A stretch of 64,000 bases of DNA from Pseudomonas helmanticensis (GTDB lineage Bacteria; Pseudomonadota; Gammaproteobacteria; Pseudomonadales; Pseudomonadaceae): contig NZ_FXUY01000001.1 of the NCBI RefSeq assembly GCF_900182985.1, positions 1,426,001-1,490,000 on the forward strand, read 5' to 3'. Each line of letters begins with the position of its first letter. The first letter of the stretch is position 1. The notes beneath the pieces are model-generated. The model saw only the letters and a list, made by a program, of their open reading frames with translations. It was not told the origin of the DNA and searched no databases. This document shows positions 8,179 to 16,339 of this stretch, one piece after another. Made by a program: the position numbers and the translations under genes.

Positions 8179-8202
8179 GAGGTCCGAGCGGTCACCGCTG
8201 AA

Positions 8203-8949
8203 TTAACGCCCGCCCCCCAAATCGACAAACGTCCCGGTCGCATACGAAGCCTTGTCCGACAGCAACCAGACAATCGCCTCCGCCACCTCATCCGGCCGCC
8301 CCCCACGGGCCATCGGAATCGCCGACTCAAGTTTGCTGACCCGATCCGGATCGCCGCTCAACGCGTGGAAATCGGTGTAGATGAACCCCGGGCGCACCGC
8401 GTTGACGCGAATGCCCTCGCCCGCGACTTCCTTGGACAGACCGATGGTGAAGGTGTCGAGCGCGCCTTTCGAAGCGGCGTAGTCGACGTACTCATTCGGT
8501 GAACCCAGACGTGAAGCCACCGACGACACATTGACGATACTGCCGCCCTGCCCGCCATGTTTGGGCGACATGCGCAGGATCGCGTGCTTGGCACAGAGAA
8601 TCGGCGCGAGGACATTGGTCTTCATGATTTTGAGAATACGGAATTCGGACATTTCATCGACCCGCGATTTATGTCCGACGGTGCCGGCGTTGTTCACCAG
8701 TGCGGTGACGCGGCCCAGTTCGCTGTCGACCCGCTGGAACAGCGCAATCACTTCGTCTTCGATGCTGACATCGGCGCGTACGGCGATGGCTTGTGCCCCC
8801 AGCGCGCGGACTTGTTCGAGCACGCTTTGCGCGGCCTGTTCGTCTTGCTGGTAGTTGATGCAGATCCGATAGCCCTGCTCGGCAGCCAACAACGCCGTAG
8901 CGGCACCAATCCCGCGCCCGCCACCGGTGATCACAATGACTCTATCCAT
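8203..8949 (-). CDS. SDR-family NAD(P)-dependent oxidoreductase
   Basis: A classical short-chain dehydrogenase of 248 residues. TGGGRGIG (about residues 8-15) forms the dinucleotide-binding turn and NNAG lies at about 87-90. The catalytic set is the Ser in NVSSVASR, the Tyr and Lys in YVDYAASKGAL, and PGFIYTDF follows. The C-terminus GTFVDLGGGR is typical of FabG/glucose-dehydrogenase-like members. The FabG-like fold and the Asn-Tyr-Gln after the first beta-alpha unit suggest NADPH use, but the substrate cannot be read from sequence. It is a single gene on the minus strand; the ATG at 8949 follows the weak site GAAAGGCCAGC. No operon partner is visible. Confidence 0.9.
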   Translation of the reverse strand: MDRVIVITGGGRGIGAATALLAAEQGYRICINYQQDEQAAQSVLEQVRALGAQAIAVRADVSIEDEVIALFQRVDSELGRVTALVNNAGTVGHKSRVDEMSEFRILKIMKTNVLAPILCAKHAILRMSPKHGGQGGSIVNVSSVASRLGSPNEYVDYAASKGALDTFTIGLSKEVAGEGIRVNAVRPGFIYTDFHALSGDPDRVSKLESAIPMARGGRPDEVAEAIVWLLSDKASYATGTFVDLGGGR

Positions 8950-9072
8950 GCTGGCCTTTCCCCCGAATGCACACGTAACAGTCGGGGGGAAGAATAACCG
9001 CCATTGGCGGGTTTTGCATGGGCTCTGTCAAAGGCTCAACCGGCACCCTGAATTTTCAAGTTGTAGTGCATT

Positions 9073-9171
9073 TGTGACGAGGGAGCTTGCTCCCGATGGC
9101 CTGCACAGCAGGCCCAACCTTCAAAGGAGGGGCCGCTTCGCGTCCTGGCGGGGGCAAGCTCCCTCGCCACA
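9073..9171. repeat. REPIN (GACGAGGGAGCTTGCTCCC type)
   Basis: The arms GACGAGGGAGCTTGCTCCC and GGGGGCAAGCTCCCTCGCC face each other around a roughly 60-bp spacer. The element lies between the SDR promoter region and the end of the MHYT protein gene. Confidence 0.85.
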
Positions 9172-9202
9172 ATGTTTTTCCTGAACTTCGCTCAGCGGGA
9201 AG

Positions 9203-11284
9203 TCAGACCGCCGCCAGCTGCTCACCGCGCGCAATATCCTGCATGAATTTGTCCGCCGGCATCGGATGCCCGAGCAGATAACCCTGCAACGAATCACAGC
9301 CCAACTGCGTCAGGAATTGCTGCTGCACGCCGGTCTCTACGCCCTCGGCCACGATGCGCAAACCCAGCGCCTGACCCAACGCAACAATCGCCGAAACAAT
9401 TGCGGCATCATCACTGTCATGCTCCAGATCGCGGACAAAACCCCGATCGATCTTCAGCTCGTTGGCCGGCAAGCGCTTGAGGTACATCAGGCTCGAATAA
9501 CCGGTACCGAAGTCATCGATGGACAGGTCGACGCCCATGTCCGACAACTCCTGCAACACCGTCATGCTCGCATCGGCGTCGCTCATGGCGGTGGTTTCAG
9601 TGATTTCCAGGGTCAGGCTGTTGGCCGGCAGGTGATGCGTTGCCAGTGCCTTGGCGACGCTGCGCACCAGCCCGGTGTGGCAGAACTGCAACGCCGATAG
9701 ATTCACCGCGATACGCCAGTCGGTATAGCCGAGCACGTACCACTCGCGCATCTGCCGGCAGGCTTCGTTGAGCACCCATTCGCCGATGGGAATGATCAGC
9801 CCGGTTTTCTCGGCCAGATCGATGAATTTGTCCGGCATCAACATGCCGTGCAGCGGATGCTCCCAACGCAGCAGCGCTTCGGCACCGACCGGTTGCCCAT
9901 TGGCGGCGTCGAACTTGGGCTGGTAATGCAGGCTGAACTGGCTGTGTTCCAGCGCCGCACGCAAATCCTGCAGCAGTTGCAGTTGCTTGCGCGCGTTGTT
10001 GTTCATCGATGCGTCGAAGAAGCTGTAACCGTTTTTGCCGCCGCCCTTGGCGTGGTACATCGCCGCGTCAGCGTTCATCAGCAGCTCCTGAGCGTTGTGG
10101 CCATTGCCCGGGTACAGGGCAATGCCGACGCTGGCGGAAATCTGCAAGTCATGTTCCGCGACATGGAACGACTGCGCGATCAAGCCGACCTGGCGTGCCG
10201 CCAGCCCGAGGGCATCGTTCGGTTCGGTCAGGCGCACCAACAGCACGAACTCATCGCCACCGATGCGCGCCAACGTGTCCTGGCTGCGCAAATCTTCGCG
10301 CAGACGCAAGCCGACCTCACGCAACAACTGGTCGCCCATGTGATGGCCGAACGCATCGTTGACCGGTTTGAAGCCGTCGAGATCGATGAACATCAAGGCA
10401 AAGCAACCGCCCTGCTCATGGACCTTTTTGATCGCCTGATTGATCCGGTCGTCGAGCAGCATGCGGTTCGGCAGGCCGGTCAGCGGGTCATGCAGGGCCA
10501 GTTGGGTGAGTTCACGGTTGGCCACGGTCAGGGAATGCGCGAGGTCGGCGGTACGCGCTTCCAGCCGCGCGTCGAGGATCGACGTCAGCAAGGCAATCGA
10601 CAACACCGCCAGCGTAGTGATCAGCACCAGGCTGTCGAGGCCGTTGCCTTTGAGGCCATTGAGCGTTGCGCCGCAGAAGCTGCCATCGGGAAATTGCGCA
10701 GCCGCCATGCCGGTGTAGTGCATGCCGACAATGGCGATGCCCATGATGATCGCGGCGCCACCACGGATCAGACGCACATACGGCGAATGCTGACGCAGGC
10801 GAAAGGCAATCCACAGCGCCGCTGCCGAGGCACCGACCGCGATCAGCAACGAGGCGCCGAACAGCGTCGGATCGTAGTCGATGCCGGGGGTCATGCGCAG
10901 TGCCGCCATGCCGGTGTAATGCATGGCACTGATGCCGGCGCCCATGATCAAGGCGCCGAATGCCAGTTGCAGGATCGGCAGTTTCGGCTGGCTGACCAGC
11001 CACAAGGCAAACCCGCAGGACAGCACCGCAATCAGCAATGACAGCGCCGTGATGGTGATGTCATAGCCCAGATCGATCGGCAGCTTGAAAGCGAGCATGC
11101 CGATGAAATGCATCGACCAGACGCCGACACCCATGGCCAGTGCGCCGCCCGCTGTCCAGAAATGCACGGCGCGGCCCTTGGCAGTGGCGATGCGCCCGGT
11201 CAGGTCGAGCGCGGTGTATGACGCGAGGATCGCCACACACAAAGAAATGAACACCAGGGTGAAGGAATAGCTACCGATGAGCAT
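9203..11284 (-). CDS. MHYT-GGDEF-EAL cyclic-di-GMP protein, MucR-like
   Basis: A 693-residue inner-membrane protein. The N-terminal 245 residues hold seven hydrophobic segments with three MHYT-type motifs (MHFIGM, MHYTGM, MHYTGM), proposed to sense O2, CO or NO through a metal. A diguanylate cyclase domain follows with an intact IGGDEF site and an RSQD product-inhibition site five residues before it. The phosphodiesterase domain has EALLRWEHP, EITETTAM, DDFGTGYSSL and EGVET, so both activities look possible. Architecture and length match P. aeruginosa MucR, which tunes alginate synthesis and biofilm dispersal. ATG 11284 (MLIGSYSFTLVF) starts just before the first helix; the open frame extends 34 codons further but with an implausible N-terminus. 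It is transcribed alone. Confidence 0.9.
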   Translation of the reverse strand: MLIGSYSFTLVFISLCVAILASYTALDLTGRIATAKGRAVHFWTAGGALAMGVGVWSMHFIGMLAFKLPIDLGYDITITALSLLIAVLSCGFALWLVSQPKLPILQLAFGALIMGAGISAMHYTGMAALRMTPGIDYDPTLFGASLLIAVGASAAALWIAFRLRQHSPYVRLIRGGAAIIMGIAIVGMHYTGMAAAQFPDGSFCGATLNGLKGNGLDSLVLITTLAVLSIALLTSILDARLEARTADLAHSLTVANRELTQLALHDPLTGLPNRMLLDDRINQAIKKVHEQGGCFALMFIDLDGFKPVNDAFGHHMGDQLLREVGLRLREDLRSQDTLARIGGDEFVLLVRLTEPNDALGLAARQVGLIAQSFHVAEHDLQISASVGIALYPGNGHNAQELLMNADAAMYHAKGGGKNGYSFFDASMNNNARKQLQLLQDLRAALEHSQFSLHYQPKFDAANGQPVGAEALLRWEHPLHGMLMPDKFIDLAEKTGLIIPIGEWVLNEACRQMREWYVLGYTDWRIAVNLSALQFCHTGLVRSVAKALATHHLPANSLTLEITETTAMSDADASMTVLQELSDMGVDLSIDDFGTGYSSLMYLKRLPANELKIDRGFVRDLEHDSDDAAIVSAIVALGQALGLRIVAEGVETGVQQQFLTQLGCDSLQGYLLGHPMPADKFMQDIARGEQLAAV

Positions 11285-11623
11285 GGAAATTCTCGTGATT
11301 CCCAAACCGTACTGCGTCCGTTCTCGGTCGGGCAAATGCGGCGATTGTACTGATTGCACAGCAGAACGCACTGACAAAGTAAGCAAATTGCCATCAACCC
11401 GATGAAACGCTTGTCAAATCGTCCTACAAGGCTCTGGCCCGCCCCTCACAGCCCACACCAAAATTCAGATCAACCCCTGTAGGAGCTGCCGCAGGCTGCG
11501 ATCTTATGATCTTGTTTTTAAACATCAAGATCAAAAGATCGTCCGATCGCGGCCCGAGCCTTCGGCAGCTCCTACCGGGGAATAGCGCAGTCCCGAGGCG
11601 TCACGGTATCCGGGGGTATGGGT
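11285..11623. other. Intergenic region between opmB and the MHYT gene, with a REPIN at 11474-11580
   Basis: No gene is visible. The right half is filled by a REPIN with arms GTAGGAGCTGCCGCAGGCTG and its complement, and a GATCTTATGATCTTG/CAAGATCAAAAGATC middle. The second arm has CCGAGCCTTC in place of the usual CAGCCTGC. The left part must hold the promoter of the MHYT gene; no clear sigma-factor motif was found. Confidence 0.8.
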
Positions 11624-13093
11624 CTAGTTGGAATCCGAGACGTCGAGCTGTCCATCCCAACCGCCGCCCAGCGCCGCAATCAACTGCACGCTGGCAATCA
11701 AACGGCTCTGCAATATGTTCAGCACCGTGCGCTCGTTGCTCAGTGCAGTGGCTTGCACCACCACCACATCGATGTAGGCAATCAAACCAGCCTTGTACTG
11801 GTTTTCGGTCAGGCGCAAGGAATCACGCGCGGCATCCAGCGCTTCCTGGCGCACCGCGGCTTCGTCCTCGTACACCTTGAGTTGCACCAGATAGTTTTCC
11901 ACCTCGCGGAAGCCATCAAGCACGGTCTGACGATACTTGGCCACGGTCTGGTCATAGACCGCTTCGGTGCGATCGACCTCGGCCGAACGGATGCCGCCGT
12001 CGAACAGCGGCAAGTCCAGCTTCGGCCCGACCGACCAGAAACGGTTGGGCAAGCTGATCAGGTTTTGTGAAGTACTGCTGCTGTAGCCACCGCTGAGGCT
12101 CAGGGACAGATCCGGGTAGTAGGCGGCTTTCGCCACACCGATATTGGCGTTGGCGGCAATCACCGAACGCTCGGCCGAGGCGATGTCGGGGCGACGTTCG
12201 AGCAACTGCGACGGCAGGTTCAGCGGAATCTGCGGCAGGTTCGGAATGTTCTGGGTTTCGGCGATGCTGAACTCGGCGGGCGCCTGCCCGGTGAGTACGG
12301 CAATGGCGTTCTCGAACTGCGCCCGCTGCCAGATCAGATCGACCAGGTCGGCCTGGGTGCTTTTCAGCTGCGTCTGCGCCTGGGCCACCGCATCACGCCC
12401 GGAAACACCGGCGCGGTACTGGTTTTGCGTCATTTTCAGCGAACGCTCATAGGCGACGACGGTGGCTTCGAGCAGACGTTTCTGCTGATCGATCACGCGC
12501 AATTGCAGGTAGTTCTGCACCAGCTCCGACTGCTGGCTCAGGCGCATGGCTGCCAGATCGGCAAAACTCGCCTGCGCACTGGCTTTATCCGCTTCAAGTC
12601 CACGGCGCAATTTGCCCCAGATATCGGCTTCCCAACTGACGCCCAACTGCGCGTTGTACGTGTCACGAATACCGCTGGAAGAACTGCTCAGGCTCGAACT
12701 GCTGCTGCCGGTGCCCTGGCTGGAGCGGGTCTTGCCAACGCTGAGGTCGACATTCGGGTAAAACGCCCCGCGCGCACTGCGCACCAGAGCCTGGGCCTGG
12801 CGGAACTGGGCTTCCGATTGCGCAACGGTCTGGTTGGAACTGTTGAGTTTCTCGATCAACCCGTTGAGCTGCTGATCGCCATACAACTCCCACCAGGCGC
12901 CGCGGGCCAGCGAATCGCTGGGGTTGGCCTGGCGCCAGCCCTGAGCTTCCTTGTACTGAGCGATTTCGGCAGTCTGCGGGCGCTGGTAATCGGGGCCGAC
13001 GGCGCAGGCACTGAGCATCGCTACGCACAGCGACAGACTCAACAGGCGCGAGCCACGCACAGTGGCCAGATGGATAAGCGAACGGTCAGTCAT
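11624..13093 (-). CDS. opmB: RND efflux outer-membrane factor lipoprotein, OpmB-like
   Basis: The outer-membrane channel of the MuxABC-OpmB tripartite drug efflux pump. The 489-residue precursor has a lipoprotein signal with lipobox LSAC (Cys about residue 30), followed by VGPDYQRP, the usual start of mature NodT/OprM-family channels. Two outer-membrane-efflux repeats follow (about residues 80-280 and 300-480), each with long coiled helices, e.g. QSEAQFRQAQALVRSARGAF. The ATG overlaps the muxC stop by four nt (13090-13093), so it is translationally coupled and the last gene of muxABC-opmB. A REPIN begins shortly downstream. Confidence 0.93.
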   Translation of the reverse strand: MTDRSLIHLATVRGSRLLSLSLCVAMLSACAVGPDYQRPQTAEIAQYKEAQGWRQANPSDSLARGAWWELYGDQQLNGLIEKLNSSNQTVAQSEAQFRQAQALVRSARGAFYPNVDLSVGKTRSSQGTGSSSSSLSSSSSGIRDTYNAQLGVSWEADIWGKLRRGLEADKASAQASFADLAAMRLSQQSELVQNYLQLRVIDQQKRLLEATVVAYERSLKMTQNQYRAGVSGRDAVAQAQTQLKSTQADLVDLIWQRAQFENAIAVLTGQAPAEFSIAETQNIPNLPQIPLNLPSQLLERRPDIASAERSVIAANANIGVAKAAYYPDLSLSLSGGYSSSTSQNLISLPNRFWSVGPKLDLPLFDGGIRSAEVDRTEAVYDQTVAKYRQTVLDGFREVENYLVQLKVYEDEAAVRQEALDAARDSLRLTENQYKAGLIAYIDVVVVQATALSNERTVLNILQSRLIASVQLIAALGGGWDGQLDVSDSN

Positions 13094-16000
13094 AGCGGAG
13101 TTTCCAGAGCGGCGTCAGTACGCACGCCACGCCATTTATTGAAACGATGGCGCAGCTTGTCGAGATAGAGGTAAACCACCGGCGTGGTGTAAAGGGTCAG
13201 CACCTGGCTGAAGATCAACCCGCCGATGATGGTCAGGCCCAGCGGCTGGCGCATTTCCGCGCCTTCGGCCCGGCTCAGCAGCAACGGCAAGGCACCGAGA
13301 ATCGCCGCCAATGTGGTCATCAGGATCGGCCGCAGACGCTGCAGGCAAGCGCTGCGAATCGATTCCAGTGGCGTCATGCCCTGATGGCGCTCCAGTTGCA
13401 ACGCGAGGTCGATCATCAGAATGGCGTTTTTCTTCACCACGCCGATCAGCAGGAACAGGCCGAGCAGGGAAATCAGGCTGAACTCGCCACCCAGCGCATA
13501 GATCGACAACAGCGCACCGACCCCGGCCGAAGGCAGGGTCGAGAGAATCGTCAGCGGGTGAATGTAGCTTTCATACAGCACACCCAGCACCAGGTACACC
13601 GCCAGCAACGCGCCGAGAATCATGAACGGCTGACTCTTCTGCGTGGCGGCAAACGCGTCGGCGGTGCCGGCCATTTTCGCAATGACATCTTCCGGCAAAC
13701 CGAGCTTGGCAATCGCCCGTTCGATGGCGGCACTGCCCTGCTCCACGGTCACGCCTTCGGCCATGTCGAAGGAAATGTCTTCCGAGGCGAATTGCCCCTC
13801 GTGGCTGACGCGGTCGTCTTCCAGGCTGTTTTCGTAGTGAGCGAAGGTCGACAACGGCACGCGCGCGCCGTCCGCCGTGATCACTTGTACCTGCTTCAGC
13901 GTCACCGGGTCCTGGGCATATTTCGGGTCGACCTCCATCACCACCTGATACTGGTTGAGGCTGTCGTAGATCGTCGAAATCTGCCGCTGGCTGTAGGCGT
14001 TATTGAGCACGGCGGTGACCATGTCCATGTCGACGCCCAGGCGTTTCGCCTGATCGCGGTCGACAATCAGCGTCACCTGCTGCGCACCCTTGCCTTCGCG
14101 GGCGTCGATGGCGGTCAGCTCGGGCAGCGCACGCAACGCGGCGACCACTTTCGGATACCACTCGCGCAGCGAACCGAGGTCCGCGCTTTGCAGGATGTAG
14201 CTGTATTGCGACGTGGTCTGCTCGCGACCGCCGCCGAACTGCAGATCCTGATCCGCCATCAACATCAGTTGCGCACCGGCGACTTTGGGCATTTCCTTGC
14301 GCAGGCGTTCGATGACTTTCTGCGCCGACAACTGGCGATCCTTGATCGGTTTCAAACGTACGAGCATGAAGGCGTTGTTGGTGCCGTTGGTGCCGCCGAT
14401 GAAGCCGGCGACGCTTTCCACCGCATCATCCTTGAGCACGGCGCGACGAAAGATCTCCATTTTCGGCTGCATCACGCTGAACGACAGACCGTCATCGCCG
14501 CGCACGAAACCGATCAACTGGCCGGTGTCCTGCTGCGGCATGAAGGTTTTCGGTACCACCACGTACAACGCGACGTTCACGCCCACGGTGATCAGCAGAC
14601 TGAGCAATGTCAGGCGCCGGTGACGCAGAACCCAATCGAGGCTGGTCGCGTACTTGCCGACCATCCAGTCGTTGGTCCGCCGGCTCCAGCGTTGCAGACG
14701 GTTTTCCTGCCCCGGCGTGTGCGGCTTGAGCCAGCGCGCGCACAGCATCGGTGTCAGCGTCAGCGAGACCACCAGCGACACCACAATCGCCGCCGCCAAC
14801 GTAATCGAGAATTCACGGAACAGGCTTTCGACGATCCCGCCCATGAACAGGATCGACAGGAACACGGCCACCAGCGATACGTTCATCGACAGCAAGGTAA
14901 ACCCGACTTCCTTGGCCCCGAGGTACGCGGCCTGCATCGGTTTGACGCCTTCGTCGATGTGCCGGGAAATGTTCTCCAGCACCACGATGGCGTCGTCGAC
15001 CACCAGTCCGGTGGCCAGAATCAGTGCCATCAACGACAGATTGTTCAGCGAGAACCCGTAGAGGTACATCACCGCAAAGGTGCCGACCAGCGATACCGGC
15101 ACCGCCAGCGTCGGAATCAGCGAGGCGCGGAAGTTACCGAGGAACAGGAACACCACGAGGATCACCAGCGCCACGGCAATCAGCAGGGTCATCTCGGCTT
15201 CATGCAACGTGGCTTTGATCACCGGCGAGCGGTCCATCGCCAGGTTGAGTTTGACGCTGGCTGGCAACACGGCCTGCAGTGCCGGCAGTTGCGCCTTGAT
15301 ATCGTTGACCGTCTCGATGATGTTGGCCCCGGCCTGGCGGTTGATCACCAGCAGCACCGCCGCGTCATCGTTGAAGAACCCACTGTTGTAGCGGTCTTCG
15401 ACGCCATCGCTGACCTTGGCCACGTCCTTCAGGCGCAGCGCGGCACCGTCGGCGTAGTGGATGATCAACGATTCGTAATCCTTGGCTTTTTCCAGTTGAT
15501 CGTTGGCCTGAATCTGCCACAGACGCTGACCGTCCTCGACCGAGCCTTTGGGCCGGCGTACGTTGGCATCGGCGATGGTCTTGCGCACGTCATCGAGTGC
15601 CACGCCGTACTGGTTGAGTGCCTGCGGTTCGAGTTCGATGCGCACCGCCGGCAGCGAACTGCCGCCGATCTGCACTTCACCGACACCCTGCACCTGCGAC
15701 AGGCTCTGCGACAGAATGGTCGAGGCCAAATCGTAGAGCTGGCCTTTTTCCAGCACGTCCGATGTCAGCGACAACACCATGATCGGTGCCTGCGACGGGT
15801 TGACCTTCTTGTAGGTCGGCATGCTGCGCATGCCGCTCGGCAACAAGTTGCGCGAGGCGTTGATCGCCGCCTGTACTTCGCGCGCCGCGCCATTGATGTC
15901 GCGATCGAGGTCGAATTGCAGAATGACCCGGGTCGAGCCCTGGCTGGAACGGCTGCTCATGGTGTTGACGCCGGCAATCGCGCCGAACGAGCGCTCCAGC

Positions 16001-16197
16001 GGCGTCGCCACGGTAGACGCCATGACCTCGGGGCTGGCACCGGGCAGGCTCGCCTGCACGACGATCACCGGGAAGTCCATTTGCGGCAGTGGCGCCACTG
16101 GCAACAAGCCGAAGCTGACACCGCCCAGCAGCATGATCGCCAGGCTCAGCAGCATCGTTGCGACCGGACGCTTGATGAAAGGACCGGACAGGTTCAT
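13090..16197 (-). CDS. muxC: RND efflux transporter subunit MuxC (MdtC-like)
   Basis: One of two inner-membrane RND proteins that assemble as a heterotrimer with MuxB. The 1035-residue product has 12 predicted membrane segments and two large periplasmic loops. Motifs include GASPEVMASTVATPLE in the first porter loop and VDDAIVVLENI in TM4, with the Asp of the proton relay. The ATG at 16197 (MNLSGPFIKRPVAT) follows GGGGATTGCGTTCG; an upstream TTG at 16206 is less likely. It overlaps opmB by four nt. A REPIN separates it from muxB, unusual inside this operon. Confidence 0.93.
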   Translation of the reverse strand: MNLSGPFIKRPVATMLLSLAIMLLGGVSFGLLPVAPLPQMDFPVIVVQASLPGASPEVMASTVATPLERSFGAIAGVNTMSSRSSQGSTRVILQFDLDRDINGAAREVQAAINASRNLLPSGMRSMPTYKKVNPSQAPIMVLSLTSDVLEKGQLYDLASTILSQSLSQVQGVGEVQIGGSSLPAVRIELEPQALNQYGVALDDVRKTIADANVRRPKGSVEDGQRLWQIQANDQLEKAKDYESLIIHYADGAALRLKDVAKVSDGVEDRYNSGFFNDDAAVLLVINRQAGANIIETVNDIKAQLPALQAVLPASVKLNLAMDRSPVIKATLHEAEMTLLIAVALVILVVFLFLGNFRASLIPTLAVPVSLVGTFAVMYLYGFSLNNLSLMALILATGLVVDDAIVVLENISRHIDEGVKPMQAAYLGAKEVGFTLLSMNVSLVAVFLSILFMGGIVESLFREFSITLAAAIVVSLVVSLTLTPMLCARWLKPHTPGQENRLQRWSRRTNDWMVGKYATSLDWVLRHRRLTLLSLLITVGVNVALYVVVPKTFMPQQDTGQLIGFVRGDDGLSFSVMQPKMEIFRRAVLKDDAVESVAGFIGGTNGTNNAFMLVRLKPIKDRQLSAQKVIERLRKEMPKVAGAQLMLMADQDLQFGGGREQTTSQYSYILQSADLGSLREWYPKVVAALRALPELTAIDAREGKGAQQVTLIVDRDQAKRLGVDMDMVTAVLNNAYSQRQISTIYDSLNQYQVVMEVDPKYAQDPVTLKQVQVITADGARVPLSTFAHYENSLEDDRVSHEGQFASEDISFDMAEGVTVEQGSAAIERAIAKLGLPEDVIAKMAGTADAFAATQKSQPFMILGALLAVYLVLGVLYESYIHPLTILSTLPSAGVGALLSIYALGGEFSLISLLGLFLLIGVVKKNAILMIDLALQLERHQGMTPLESIRSACLQRLRPILMTTLAAILGALPLLLSRAEGAEMRQPLGLTIIGGLIFSQVLTLYTTPVVYLYLDKLRHRFNKWRGVRTDAALETPL

Positions 16198-16225
16198 CGA
16201 ACGCAATCCCCAACGTCACACCACA

Positions 16226-16324
16226 CTCCTGTGGGAGCGGGCTTGCTCGCGATAGCGGTGTGTCTGTCTATTTTGATGTTGCAGGTGCGGGCCTCATCGC
16301 GAGCAGGCTCACTCCTGCAGGGGT
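16226..16324. repeat. REPIN inside the mux operon
   Basis: The arms GAGCGGGCTTGCTCGCGATA and TCGCGAGCAGGCTCACTCC flank a short spacer. The element fills most of the 142-nt gap between muxB and muxC, the only large gap in this operon; the other two junctions overlap by four nt. Confidence 0.9.
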
Positions 16325-16339
16325 TATTTCTACGGACCG

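Noticed and set aside
8087..8202. Small genes read from REP elements
   Set aside because: Short open frames over REP arms recur at each copy (for example RAGSLLQ-type peptides) and follow from the repeat sequence, not from selection for a protein.
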